In this document: positions 49,891-58,623 of the stretch, one piece after another
Numbering within the stretch: the first letter of the stretch is position 1
How the letters are laid out: every line of letters begins with the position of its first letter
From: Haloarcula vallismortis ATCC 29715
GTDB lineage: Archaea > Halobacteriota > Halobacteria > Halobacteriales > Haloarculaceae
Reading direction: 5' to 3'
Assembly (NCBI RefSeq): GCF_000337775.1
Contig: NZ_AOLQ01000021.1
Location: 1 to 64,000 of the forward strand
Length of the DNA: 64,000 bases
Notes under the pieces: model-generated
What the model was told of the DNA's origin: nothing
Databases searched by the model: none
The model's input: the letters and a program-made list of their open reading frames with translations, nothing else
Made by a program: the position numbers and the translations under genes

Positions 49891-50729
49891 GTCCCTCGTA
49901 ACGTGACCGGCGTTACGTCTGCTGTCTCTGCCGCTTCTGCCTGCGTGAGTGCTACGCCCTGCTCCTGGGCCGCGGTGTAGAGACACGCCGCCGCGACGCC
50001 GGCCGGGTTGCGCCCGCTGACCAGCCCACGGTCCTGTGCCACGTCGACGAGCCGTTCCGCACGCTGCCGGACTGCCGTCGGCAACTCCAGCGCCGTTGCA
50101 AACCGAGGGACGTACTCGCGGGGGTCAATCGGGCCAGTCGGAAGCCCGAGTTCCCTGTTCAGGGCGTCGTAGGCCGCGCGAAGCTCCGCCTGGGTCGCTT
50201 TGGCGACAGTACAGAGTTCGTCGACGGTCCGAGCAACGCCTTCCGTCCGGCAGGTGGCGTAGATGGCCGCGGCCGCGAAGCCTTCCAGCGTTCGCCCTTT
50301 GAGCAGGTCCTCGTTCTGTGCGGATTCGAACAGCACACACGCCCGGTCCCGGATGGCGTCCGAGAGCGCCATCGAACTGATGATACGCCGGATCTCTGTG
50401 AAAGCGTACACCTTGTTTCGCTCGCGTTTCGAGCTGATCTGGGCGCGGTTGTGCTCGCGACGGAGGCGGGCGAACTGTCGGCGCTTGCGCCCTTTCAGCC
50501 GTGTCGACCGGCCAATCTTCGTCGAAAGACCGCGATCATGGCGCGACCGCGTCAACGGCGCGCCTGTCCGTGCTCGGTCAGTGTCATCATCACTGAACGA
50601 CCGCCACTCTGGGCCGGGGTCGATGGCATCCTCGCCGACGACCAACCCACAGCCGCTACAGACCGATTCGACGCCTTGCTGTTTGACTGACCCGTTACAC
50701 TCCGGACATTGCGTTACCGTCGTGCTCAT
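49869..50729 (-). CDS. tfb: Transcription initiation factor TFB
   Basis: The archaeal TFIIB homologue, 286 residues, which binds TBP and recruits RNA polymerase. An N-terminal zinc ribbon (Cys8, Cys11, Cys24, Cys27), then a B-reader/linker region with a basic segment (RSTRLKGRKRRQFARLRREHNRAQ), and two cyclin-fold repeats (about 100-190 and 195-286) ending VTLRGTYTELQE. Haloarchaea have several TFBs with differing promoter choice; which one this is cannot be told. The 3' end overlaps the ParA/MinD-like gene by 22 bases. Confidence 0.92.
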   Translation of the reverse strand: MSTTVTQCPECNGSVKQQGVESVCSGCGLVVGEDAIDPGPEWRSFSDDDTDRARTGAPLTRSRHDRGLSTKIGRSTRLKGRKRRQFARLRREHNRAQISSKRERNKVYAFTEIRRIISSMALSDAIRDRACVLFESAQNEDLLKGRTLEGFAAAAIYATCRTEGVARTVDELCTVAKATQAELRAAYDALNRELGLPTGPIDPREYVPRFATALELPTAVRQRAERLVDVAQDRGLVSGRNPAGVAAACLYTAAQEQGVALTQAEAAETADVTPVTLRGTYTELQE

Positions 50730-50867
50730 GTTTCGACCTACGGCTGGGTGGAGGGTTAAAAAACCGATGCAAAGGCGGGATTCCGGGCGGTTTTCGGTGA
50801 AACTGCCAACCGGTAACCGGTAGGTAGATGCCGGGGCCGGCGCCGGCGCATATCGGGATACCGACAG

Positions 50868-50876
50868 TATTAAATT
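50868..50876 (+). promoter_or_regulatory. TATA-like box for the 164-residue gene
   Basis: The sequence tattaaatt is centred about 29 bases before the ATG at 50901, placing the transcription start next to the start codon. The spacer contains a GC-rich stretch (about 50830-50852) and a run of A and T directly before the ATG. Confidence 0.45.
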
Positions 50877-50900
50877 CCGATAGAAGAAAGAAAATTTTTA

Positions 50901-51395
50901 ATGACGTTGTCGGATATCGCTGCCGGTGTCGAGGTCACGACCCACCAGCGTGACCACGGCGTCGCTGCTGTCGACGAGACGGACGCGCCGCTCCCGGAGC
51001 GACTGGCCCCTGTGGCCGACGACCTCCCGTGTTCGGCGGCGACGGCGGCGACCGTCGTCGAGGCCTACGCAGCCGGCAGGAGCGTCGGCGACGCGGGCCG
51101 CGCCGCTGGCGTTGCGCCTGTGATGGCCGCCAAGACGCTCCATCTCGTCGGCGAGCAAGTGTCACCCGTCGGCCCGCAGGGCCGTGAGATAATCGCCGAT
51201 TGGCTTGCCGGGGACCTCTCCCGCAGTGACGCGATTACACTCGCTGGCGTGACTGAACAGGAGTTTGCCCTGGCTGCGTACATCGAGACGCACGAGCCGT
51301 TGCCCGCGGCCCGCGATGCGGTGGAGGGTGCACTTACGACTGAGGAACGAGACCCGTTAGGAGAGACGATGAGCGATGTCGGCGACCTGCTGTGA
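50901..51395 (+). CDS. Helix-rich haloarchaeal protein, unknown function
   Basis: A 164-residue protein with mainly alpha-helical content and a helix-turn-helix-like segment (AATVVEAYAAGRSVGDAGRAAGVAP, about 48-74) followed by more helices (AVEGALTTEERDPLGE). It could bind DNA. ATG 50901 follows a run of A/T without an obvious leader. It is divergent from tfb. No family is recognised; I recall a similarly placed gene in other haloarchaea. Confidence 0.65.
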   Translation: MTLSDIAAGVEVTTHQRDHGVAAVDETDAPLPERLAPVADDLPCSAATAATVVEAYAAGRSVGDAGRAAGVAPVMAAKTLHLVGEQVSPVGPQGREIIADWLAGDLSRSDAITLAGVTEQEFALAAYIETHEPLPAARDAVEGALTTEERDPLGETMSDVGDLL

Positions 51396-51527
51396 GCGTG
51401 TGTGGATTGCTCTCGGCGAAGTCGGGAGCGACGGCGGCGAGTTGCTGTGACGGCGTAGAAACCGCTGTCTCACTCCTCGCGTCCCGTCTGGGGCATGCTT
51501 AACACCCATGGCTGCAAATCCGGAGAT

Positions 51528-53048
51528 ATGTCGGCTTCGGAACTGGCGGACCGGGTGGCAGCGGTGCTCGCGACGGACAGCGAGGCGTTCAATGAGCGCG
51601 CTCGCGAGGAGGCACAGGCCCTCAAATCCGCCGTTCGTGACGGGACGTTCGACAACACGGAAGCGATTGTCGGCATGGAACTGGAGCTGTACGCCGTTGA
51701 CGAGCAGACCGACGCGCTCCAGCGGGTCCCCCGCCAGTTGCTCGAACTCATCGGGTTCGAGAAGGAACTCGGCCTGCATAACGCGGAGATGCAGACGAGC
51801 CCGCAGCCGCTGAACACCCATGGGCTGGCGGCCCAGCGAAACGAACTGAAGGCGTCGCTGATGCCGGCCCAGCAACGGGTACGCAACGAGGGTATCCGGC
51901 TCGTCTCTGATGGCATGTGGACCGTCCCGCCTGCCGGCGAGACAGCCGAGGCGTATCTCTGTGACTGCGTCGAACAGAGCGGCGTCCGCATCGGGACGAA
52001 CATGTCGGACTCCGTTCGCTATCACACGATGGCCAACACCGACTACCCCTCAGCGTTCAAAATCGACGCGCCACACGTTTCGCTGCAGGCCGAGACGGTG
52101 ATGCCAGAGTCGCTCATCACCTCGATTCAACCGCACTACCAGATTCCCCACGCCCCGGACCTGCCGGAGTATTTCAGCTATGCGCTCCGAATTGCTGCGC
52201 CGTTGCTGGCGCTTGGCGTCAACTCGCCGTTTTTCCCGCCGGATCTCTACGACGACGCGCCCGATCCGGAGATCGTTGCCGGGGCAAAGATGGAGAACCG
52301 TATCGGCGTCTTTGAGTCAGTGCTCAACCCCCCCGACGGGGACCCGACGCCACCGAAAGTGTGTTTTCCGCCGGATTTCGACTCAGTCGAGGACGCAATC
52401 GACGATATCGTCGAGGACGACACCATCGTTCCGGTCGACCTGCAGTCGGGGACTCGCTTCGACGACGACTTCGTTCACTTCCGACACAAGCACGGCACGT
52501 ACTGGCGGTGGGTCAGGCCGGTGTTCGAGGGGCCGACGCGGTCGGCGGCCAACGCTCGTATCGAGTTCCGCCCGCTGGCCGCACAGCCGACCGTCGACGA
52601 CGCGGTCGGCTTTGCAGCCGTCTTCGCCGGCCTGATGGAGAGCCTGCCACAGCTCGAACACCCCATCCGGTCGCTGGACTGGGAGACGGCAAAGCGGAAC
52701 TTCTACACCGCCGCTCGGAACGGCCTCCGGGCGAAAATCGAGTGGATCACCGCCGACGGGGCGACGACGACGAGCACCGAAGAGATATACGGCGAACTGT
52801 TCGAGCACGCCCGGGAGGGCCTCGAACAGCGCGGCCTCTCGGCGGAAGAGGCCCACAGCTACATCCGACCGCTGCGAGAGCGCGTCGACCGCCGGCTGAC
52901 GCCCGCACGGTGGAAACACGACTACGTCCGCCGTCGCGTCGAGGAGAACGTCCCGCTCGCTGAAGCGATCTGGGGGATGCAGGCCACCTACATCCGTCAC
53001 CAGGAGGGGAATCTGCTGGAGGGGAGTTTTGTCGACTGGTTCGAGTAA
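51528..53048 (+). CDS. Glutamate-cysteine ligase-like protein (GCS2 group)
   Basis: A 506-residue protein of the carboxylate-amine ligase / GCS2 superfamily. The conserved GMELELYAVD block near residue 52, the RIGTNMSDSVRYHTMANTDYP stretch, LLALGVNSPFFPPD, SAANARIEFRPLAAQPT and the C-terminal AEAIWGMQATYIRHQEGN are similar to gamma-glutamylcysteine synthetase homologues. Haloarchaea make gamma-glutamylcysteine as a thiol, but this could be a paralogue with another amine substrate. ATG 51528 is the start, just after a short upstream frame. Confidence 0.82.
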   Translation: MSASELADRVAAVLATDSEAFNERAREEAQALKSAVRDGTFDNTEAIVGMELELYAVDEQTDALQRVPRQLLELIGFEKELGLHNAEMQTSPQPLNTHGLAAQRNELKASLMPAQQRVRNEGIRLVSDGMWTVPPAGETAEAYLCDCVEQSGVRIGTNMSDSVRYHTMANTDYPSAFKIDAPHVSLQAETVMPESLITSIQPHYQIPHAPDLPEYFSYALRIAAPLLALGVNSPFFPPDLYDDAPDPEIVAGAKMENRIGVFESVLNPPDGDPTPPKVCFPPDFDSVEDAIDDIVEDDTIVPVDLQSGTRFDDDFVHFRHKHGTYWRWVRPVFEGPTRSAANARIEFRPLAAQPTVDDAVGFAAVFAGLMESLPQLEHPIRSLDWETAKRNFYTAARNGLRAKIEWITADGATTTSTEEIYGELFEHAREGLEQRGLSAEEAHSYIRPLRERVDRRLTPARWKHDYVRRRVEENVPLAEAIWGMQATYIRHQEGNLLEGSFVDWFE

Positions 53049-53131
53049 CGTCATACCGTTGGCTGTAACGTCGTGACAATATTCCCCACCCCAAGGTGGC
53101 AATAATCGTCACGTGATTACAGCCGACAGTA

Positions 53132-53716
53132 TCAGTCCCCGGTCGCCACCTCCGGCCGCTCCGGTTTTTCCGGACGGTCCGCTATGCCCGCGTACGCGAC
53201 GACATCCGTTCCCAACTTCTCGATGCGTTCGGCGATGTCTCCGTCGGCGATGCTGCCGTCCTCGAAGGCGGCCCACGAGTCAGGAATGGCGACGTCGCCG
53301 GGGAGCGGCCAGCCTTTCAGCTCAAGGACGGACGCCCGGAGGTGCTGGAGCGCCGGTGTGGGGAACCCGCCGCCGGCCACTGCGAGAATGCCAACGGTCG
53401 TCCTCTCGACATCGTCGATACTACAGTAGTCAAGCGCTGTCTTCAGCGGCGAGGCGATTGTGCCGTGGTACATAGGGGTTCCGAGGACCATCGCGTCGGC
53501 CTCGCGGACTCGGGCGGCCAGTTCCGGGCCGTCACCGGATGCAGCCGCGCCCGTGTCGGGGTCGAACAGCGGGAGGTCCCATTCCCGCAGGTCGATGTGC
53601 TCGATGGTTGCGCCAGCCTCCGCTGCCGCGTCGAGGGCGTGCTGGACGGCGATTCTCGTGCCGCTGTCGTCACGCAAACTTCCGCTGATACCGATAACGT
53701 GTGGCGTGTCGTGCAT
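53132..53716 (-). CDS. NADPH-dependent FMN reductase-like flavoprotein
   Basis: A 194-residue flavodoxin-fold enzyme. The FMN-phosphate loop GISGSLRDDSGT is near residues 9-20, MVLGTPMYHGTIASPLKTALDYCS matches the second FMN loop, and GGGFPTPALQHLR the third. It probably reduces FMN, quinones or azo compounds using NADPH. It converges with the GCS2 gene (83 bases between) and is divergent from the HTH gene downstream. Confidence 0.87.
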   Translation of the reverse strand: MHDTPHVIGISGSLRDDSGTRIAVQHALDAAAEAGATIEHIDLREWDLPLFDPDTGAAASGDGPELAARVREADAMVLGTPMYHGTIASPLKTALDYCSIDDVERTTVGILAVAGGGFPTPALQHLRASVLELKGWPLPGDVAIPDSWAAFEDGSIADGDIAERIEKLGTDVVAYAGIADRPEKPERPEVATGD

Positions 53717-53844
53717 CGTGTACCTGTTTGTAGCCGCCGTTGATTAGTAAGTATTCTGAGAACTCTATTTCAGTATAACTTCTGACAGGTGGTTTAATAA
53801 GTGGACGGCCAGACGTTTTGTGTCGACCTGTCGAACCAGCGGCT

Positions 53845-54762
53845 ATGCCCGACGACACCGACGGTGACGCGGACACGCAGCGGACGCCCGCCGACGCGTT
53901 TGCGCTGTTCAGCCACGACCTCCGCGTCGAGATTCTGGACGCGCTCTGGGCCGCAGAGCGGCACGCCCTCCCGTATGCAGAACTCAAGCGACAGGTCGGC
54001 GAACGCGACAGCGGAAAGTTCAACTATCACCTTTCGCAGCTGGTCGGCCGGTTCGTCGGGACGGACGGCGAGGCGTACGAACTGCTGTATCCGGGCCACC
54101 GCGTCCTCGATGCGATCCACAGCGGCGTCCTCCATCAGACCGGCGGCGTAGATCCGGTGTCGCTCGATGCTGATTGTCGCCACTGTGGGACCGCGCTGAC
54201 GTTCACGCTGGACGAGTACATCGGCCATGTCGGCTGTCTGACCTGTGACGACACCGTCATGGCGTTCCCGTTCGACCCCGGCGGCGTCAGCGGTCGCACC
54301 GACGAAGCGGTCGCCGCGGCGTTCGACCGGCGGACCCGGCTATTCTGGCGGTTCGCCGTCGCCGGCGTCTGTCCGGTCTGTGCGGGCGTCATCAGTGCGG
54401 GGCTAACGACGGAAACCGGGCCGGAACTGGACTCCCATTATGCGACCGACCACCCGGTGATGCTCGATATCGACTGCCAGCAGTGTAGCTTCTACAACTA
54501 CCCGCCCGCCGCGGTCGTTGCGCTCTATCACCCCGCGGTAACCGGCTGGCTGTACGACCACGGCGTCGACCCCCGGACGACCCGCGCCTGGGAACTCGAT
54601 TTCGTCGTCGACCCGTCACGGACGACAGTGCGACGCCGGGACCCGTGGGAGATCGCCGTGACGATGACGGCAACGTCCGAACGGCTCCGGGCGACCATCG
54701 ACGGAACCCTGTCGGTCACCGCGCTGGAGCGACGACCGGCCGAGACCGACGAACGCCTGTGA
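53845..54762 (+). CDS. HTH transcription regulator with zinc motifs (ArsR-like)
   Basis: A 305-residue regulator. The N-terminal winged helix (about 18-90: ALFSHDLRVEILDALWAAERHALPYAELKRQV) resembles ArsR-type repressors. A middle domain contains a zinc-ribbon-like pair CRHCGT and CLTCDD and a further set CPVCAG and CQQC. The long C-terminal part of about 100 residues has VALYHPAVTGWLYDHGVDP, typical of a haloarchaeal family (recall). It may regulate the adjacent flavin reductase, which is divergent with 128 bases between starts. Confidence 0.75.
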   Translation: MPDDTDGDADTQRTPADAFALFSHDLRVEILDALWAAERHALPYAELKRQVGERDSGKFNYHLSQLVGRFVGTDGEAYELLYPGHRVLDAIHSGVLHQTGGVDPVSLDADCRHCGTALTFTLDEYIGHVGCLTCDDTVMAFPFDPGGVSGRTDEAVAAAFDRRTRLFWRFAVAGVCPVCAGVISAGLTTETGPELDSHYATDHPVMLDIDCQQCSFYNYPPAAVVALYHPAVTGWLYDHGVDPRTTRAWELDFVVDPSRTTVRRRDPWEIAVTMTATSERLRATIDGTLSVTALERRPAETDERL

Positions 54763-54865
54763 TTGTGAAATCGGTTTCACCTCGTTTCTGACGGGGCGAC
54801 GGCCGTTACCGGAGCCGCTGCTGGCCATTTCGGCGGATGCGTACAATCGGACGCTGTGGGCCCCG

Positions 54866-55147
54866 TTACTCCTCGCTCTCGTGGCTATCTTCGGTTTCTG
54901 CTTCGTGGCTGTCTTCGGCGTCCGCTTCGTCCATCTCTTCCTCGGCAGCCTCGTCTTCGTCGTCGTGCTCGGCGAACTCGACCTCAGCCTCCAGTTCGAT
55001 TTCGATGCCTTTCCCTTCCAGTTCCGCTTCGAACTCCGCCATGTCCTCGACTTCGGCTTCCAGTTCCGCTGTGTCTACCTCGACCTCGACCTCCACTTCG
55101 ACGGAAACATCTTCTGGGTCCATACCGACGTTCCGCAGGGCTGACAT
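54866..55147 (-). CDS. Hyperacidic small protein with VE/VD repeats
   Basis: A 93-residue protein with an extreme acidic composition. The first half alternates Val and Glu (DVSVEVEVEVEVDTAELEAE), predicting a long beta-strand; the second half alternates Glu/Ala/Asp and ends in DSHESEE repeats. ATG 55147 is selected because the longer frame enters the divergent Rieske gene. The opposite strand is open too but reads as a Phe/Leu/Val-rich mirror, so this strand is preferred. Function unknown; a real gene is likely but not certain. Confidence 0.55.
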   Translation of the reverse strand: MSALRNVGMDPEDVSVEVEVEVEVDTAELEAEVEDMAEFEAELEGKGIEIELEAEVEFAEHDDEDEAAEEEMDEADAEDSHEAETEDSHESEE

Positions 55148-55220
55148 AACTCCGTTTTGCAACCGGCATGCCGCGGCCGACTTCGACATCGCTATGTGTG
55201 TCAACCGACGACCAGTTGCT

Positions 55221-55772
55221 ATGAGTGACCCCGTGGACGTGACCGTCGACACCGACGACGAGTCGGAATCGGTTCGCATCCACGACGACGACGGCGAAGT
55301 CGAAGCCGGCGACACGACCGTCCGGTTCAGTTTTTCCGGCACTGGCGACGACCAGGCGGCTGACGACGAAGCGCCGACCGACGGCAACGACGGACAGCAG
55401 ACCGACGACGGCGACGACCCGCGCCGAATCGTCGCACTCGATGCAGTGCCGACCGACAGCACGCTCGTGTTCGAGGCACGCGACGGCCGACGGGGCGTCA
55501 ATTGTATTCTGCATCGCGCGGGCGATGCCGTCGTCGCCTGGCGCAACTCCTGTCCCCACCAGCCCGAGGTCCCGCTTGACCCGGGTCGGGGTGCGATTGT
55601 CCGCGGTGAACAACTGGTGTGTCACAAACACGGCGCGCAGTTCGAACCCGAGGACGGCGTTTGTACGCACGGTCCGTGTGCCGGTGACGCTCTCGACGGT
55701 ATCGAGGTCACTGTTCGGGACGGCGGCGTGTACCTGACTGACGAGCGCTTCGAGCGGGCCGAACGGCGCTGA
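55221..55772 (+). CDS. Rieske [2Fe-2S] protein with acidic N-terminal extension
   Basis: A 183-residue protein. The C-terminal domain carries the Rieske cluster motifs SCPHQ (Cys111, His113) and VCHKHG (Cys134, His137) with the usual GAQF..EDGVCTHGPCAG after it, of the soluble ferredoxin-like subtype. An N-terminal 65 residues of mostly Asp, Glu, Thr and Gly precede it. The extra Cys pair CTHGPC is typical. It may serve as an electron donor to an oxygenase; no oxygenase gene is adjacent. Confidence 0.85.
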   Translation: MSDPVDVTVDTDDESESVRIHDDDGEVEAGDTTVRFSFSGTGDDQAADDEAPTDGNDGQQTDDGDDPRRIVALDAVPTDSTLVFEARDGRRGVNCILHRAGDAVVAWRNSCPHQPEVPLDPGRGAIVRGEQLVCHKHGAQFEPEDGVCTHGPCAGDALDGIEVTVRDGGVYLTDERFERAERR

Positions 55773-55818
55773 CGCGCGCTGGCAGAACCTTTTGTGGCTC
55801 TCTCACCAAGCCACGCAG

Positions 55819-57306
55819 TCAGTCGTCGGCGACGGCCGGTTCGCTGCCGGCCCGTGCGTCGGCCTCGCGCCACGTTCCCCGAAGGAACCAGGCCGCTGCG
55901 AGGCCGGCCGCAAGGACGTTCGAGACGGCGAAGGCCAGCCAGATGCCCTGCTCGGCCAACGAGTACGCGAAGAGGTCACCAATCTGCGGACCGAGCCAGG
56001 CCGGGACGGCGACCGGGCGGGAGGCGACCCAGGCGACTGGCAGACGGATGATTCCCAGCATGGTGACTGCCAGCGCCGCCGACGTGAGCGTCTTGCCGGC
56101 CCCGCGGAACCCGCCGGAGTAGGCCCGGACGATGCCGATGAACCCGAAGGTCGGGGCGACCCACTGGAGGAACTCTGCGCCGATACGAACGACTTCGGGG
56201 TCGTCGCTGAACACGCTGACGACGGCCGGTGCGGCGAAGATAGTGATCGCACCGAGGACGGTGAGGATGGCGAACGACACCTTTGCGGCGAAGTGGTTGG
56301 CCGTCGCCGCGCGGTCCGGCCGCTCCGCGCCGAGGTTCTGGCCGGTCATCGTCTCGACGCCCCGATCCATTGCGATAGCGGGCATGAACACCAGCGAGAA
56401 CACACGGATACCGACGCCGAAGGCCGCCACGACAGTAACGGAAAACGTCCCGACGATGAACAGCATGGCGTTGACCGACAGCGCCCGCCCGGTCCCCTCG
56501 ACGGAGGCCGGGATGCCCAGCCTGAGCAGCTTCCGGAGATACTCTAAGTCGGGTGCCATATCGCCGAGGTGAATCCGCACCCCGCGCCTGCCCGATAGCA
56601 GGATACCGATACCGACGACCAGCGCGACGCCACGCGAGAAGATGGTCGCGACGGCCGCGCCGACGACGCCCATCTCGGGGAACGGGCCCCAGCCGAAGAT
56701 GAGGAACGGGTCGATGACGATGTTCAGCACAACGGTCCCGAACATCACCAGCATCGGCGTGATGGTGTCGCCGGCTCCGCGCATCAGCGAGATGAACACG
56801 AAGAAGCCGAACATCGCCGTCAGCCCGAGCGAGACGACCTGTAGATAGCCCGTCGCGCCCGGGAGCACTTCGCTGGACGCGCCCAGAAGCGACAGGAAGT
56901 CCTCGACGAAGAAGTAGCCAGTCGCGCCGAGCAACACGGAGGCTAGCAGTGCGAACGTCACAGTCTGGGAGGCAGCGTACTCGGCCTCGCGGTGCTCTTC
57001 GGCCCCGGTGTGCTGCGCGACCAGTACGCTCCCCGCAACCGACAGCCCCATCCCGAGCGAGATGAGCAGGAAGATCATCGGGAAGGCAAAGGAGATGGCC
57101 GCAAGCGCCGTCGTGGAGTACTGGCCCAGCCAGAACGTATCGGCCAAGTTGTACGCCACCTGTAGCAGGTTCGTGATGACGATGGGGAAAGAAAGGAACA
57201 GTAGCGGCTTGCCGATGTCGCCGCTGGTCAGGTCCAGCTCGTCCTGCCCCTTGAACAGACCGCCGAGCCGCGCACCGAGACGGCCCAGTTTCTGCCGGAC
57301 GCTCAC
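55819..57306 (-). CDS. MATE-family multidrug efflux transporter
   Basis: A 495-residue transporter with about 12 helices in two similar halves, each carrying the family pattern (LLFLSFPIVITNLLQVAYNLADTFWLGQYS in the first half, GFGIGIRVFSLVFMPAIAMDRGVETMTGQNLGA in the second). MATE proteins export cationic drugs using H+ or Na+. The start ATG 57306 overlaps the stop of the TetR gene by 4 bases, so regulator and pump are co-expressed. It is probably regulated by that TetR and its operator. Confidence 0.9.
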   Translation of the reverse strand: MSVRQKLGRLGARLGGLFKGQDELDLTSGDIGKPLLFLSFPIVITNLLQVAYNLADTFWLGQYSTTALAAISFAFPMIFLLISLGMGLSVAGSVLVAQHTGAEEHREAEYAASQTVTFALLASVLLGATGYFFVEDFLSLLGASSEVLPGATGYLQVVSLGLTAMFGFFVFISLMRGAGDTITPMLVMFGTVVLNIVIDPFLIFGWGPFPEMGVVGAAVATIFSRGVALVVGIGILLSGRRGVRIHLGDMAPDLEYLRKLLRLGIPASVEGTGRALSVNAMLFIVGTFSVTVVAAFGVGIRVFSLVFMPAIAMDRGVETMTGQNLGAERPDRAATANHFAAKVSFAILTVLGAITIFAAPAVVSVFSDDPEVVRIGAEFLQWVAPTFGFIGIVRAYSGGFRGAGKTLTSAALAVTMLGIIRLPVAWVASRPVAVPAWLGPQIGDLFAYSLAEQGIWLAFAVSNVLAAGLAAAWFLRGTWREADARAGSEPAVADD

Positions 57307-57899
57307 GCTGTGACCTCCTCCTGACCGTCTAGGAGATGCGTTTCAACGTACTCGGCGAGCATGTTCCGGGTGCATTCGACCGGGCGGCCGGTCGTGACGC
57401 GTTCGGTCGCGGCCCCGGTCAGGACGGTGACGATGAACCGGGCGGTCTCCTCGGCGTCGAGGTCAGATTTGAACGTCCCGTCGGCGATGCCGTCTTCGAG
57501 AATCGCTTCGAGCTCGCCGATAAGGTAGTCGTCGAACTTCGTGAGCCGCTCACGAAAACCGGGTTCGTATGGCGCGTGGGCGCGGATTTCGAGAATTGCG
57601 GTCCCGAATTCCTCGCTCCCGTCGTCCGGCTTGTCCAGCACGGAATCGATGAGCGACAGCAGGCGCTCGTGTGGGGTCTCGCCGTCGGGGTCTTCGATCC
57701 GGTCGACGAACCCGTCGTACAGATATTCGAGGAATGCACAGAGGAGGTCGTGCTTGCTGTCGTAGTGGTAGTGGAGGGCGGCCTTACTCTTGTCCGACTC
57801 GTCGGCGATGTCCTGCATCGTCAGATCCGCATAGCCGTGCGTACACAGCGCACGGTACGTCGCGTCCATAATATCGTCGGCCGTGTCGCCGTCGTTCAT
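57303..57899 (-). CDS. TetR-family transcription regulator
   Basis: A 198-residue repressor with an N-terminal TetR HTH (DIMDATYRALCTHGYADLTMQDIADESDKSKAALHYHYDSKHDLL, about 8-52). The rest is a helical ligand-binding domain of AcrR/YfiR-like type. It lies upstream of the MATE gene with a 4-base overlap and a palindrome is located directly before its start, so autoregulation of the two-gene operon is likely. The inducer is presumably a substrate of the pump. Confidence 0.9.
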   Translation of the reverse strand: MNDGDTADDIMDATYRALCTHGYADLTMQDIADESDKSKAALHYHYDSKHDLLCAFLEYLYDGFVDRIEDPDGETPHERLLSLIDSVLDKPDDGSEEFGTAILEIRAHAPYEPGFRERLTKFDDYLIGELEAILEDGIADGTFKSDLDAEETARFIVTVLTGAATERVTTGRPVECTRNMLAEYVETHLLDGQEEVTA

Positions 57900-57905
57900 T
57901 ACGTG

Positions 57906-57927
57906 TGACTAACTGACTGGTCAGTCA
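57906..57927 (-). promoter_or_regulatory. Inverted repeat, probable TetR operator
   Basis: The core actgac-tg-gtcagt (57912-57925) has perfect 6-base arms around two bases. An outer pair TGACT (57906-57910) and AGTCA (57923-57927) flanks it. It starts seven bases upstream of the TetR start codon, in the position of the promoter or transcription start. Its ACTGAC/GTCAGT arms resemble those of many bacterial TetR operators. Confidence 0.6.
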
Positions 57928-58038
57928 AGTATTCGTCGGTACTGTTTGCGGGTGGGGTTGCATACCATGTCACTCGGGAATCAGACTCCCATAGCTGTCG
58001 CTCTGAAATCGTTCAGATCGACTGCAGAAGGGCGGTCG

Positions 58039-58497
58039 CTACTCCTTCAGGTCGAGGTCGAACTGCTCGTGTTCGCTCGCGGCGTTGAGCACGACGGAGG
58101 TGTTCGACTCCCTGATGTCCGGGTCGGTGAGGAGTTCCTTGATCTGGGCGTTCATGCCGTCGGTGTCGGTGAACTTCCCGACCGCGATGACGTCGTAGTC
58201 GCCGGTGACCTCGTACACCGAGATCATCTGCTTGTGCTCTTCGAGGTCATCGGTGACTGCCGGGAGCGACGACCCTTCCACCTTGAGCTGGATGATGGCC
58301 GTCACGTCGTAGCCGAGCTTGTCGTAATCGACCTTGGGGGTGTACCCGTTGATGATCCCCTCATCCTCGAGATCGGACAGGTGGTTTGAGACGGTCGTTA
58401 CCGACACGTCGAGGTCTTCTCCGAGGCTTCGGAGGCTGGCACGGCCATCCCCAAGAAGGGCATTCACTAGCTCACGGTCGAGATTTTCGTACGTCAT
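58039..58497 (-). CDS. lrp: Lrp/AsnC-family transcription regulator
   Basis: A 152-residue protein with an N-terminal HTH ([38 protein letters not shown], about 6-44) and a C-terminal RAM/ACT-like ligand domain (about 66-150; [16 protein letters not shown]). Such proteins respond to amino acids. The gene is divergent from glnA (126 bases between starts), where it most likely regulates nitrogen assimilation and itself. Homologous lrp-glnA arrangements are known in haloarchaea (recall). Confidence 0.9.
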   Translation of the reverse strand: MTYENLDRELVNALLGDGRASLRSLGEDLDVSVTTVSNHLSDLEDEGIINGYTPKVDYDKLGYDVTAIIQLKVEGSSLPAVTDDLEEHKQMISVYEVTGDYDVIAVGKFTDTDGMNAQIKELLTDPDIRESNTSVVLNAASEHEQFDLDLKE

Positions 58498-58550
58498 TAC
58501 ATTGGGGGACGCCCCCCAGGGATTAGAATTTTACGAATGTCCAAATGTAA
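58497..58550. promoter_or_regulatory. Lrp-glnA shared promoter region with inverted repeats
   Basis: The 54 bases contain TTACATTGG (58497-58505) facing CCAAATGTAA (58541-58550), an inverted pair with one extra base, separated by 35 bases. Between them lies a GC-rich palindrome TGGGGG-ACGC-CCCCCA (58503-58518). The outer pair is a candidate binding site for the Lrp regulator and the first copy overlaps the lrp start codon. A/T-rich tagaatttta (58524-58533) may hold a promoter box. Confidence 0.5.
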
Positions 58551-58623
58551 GCGAAAGCGTCGAAACCTTTGCGCAAATCAGCAGGGTTTTAGTAGTAGCA
58601 CCGCTCCTATCGGGTGTCCAAAG

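Noticed and set aside
54881-55144. Plus-strand 87-codon hydrophobic frame opposite the acidic small gene
   Set aside because: Its Phe/Leu/Val/Asp alternation is just the mirror of GAA/GAG-rich coding sequence on the minus strand.
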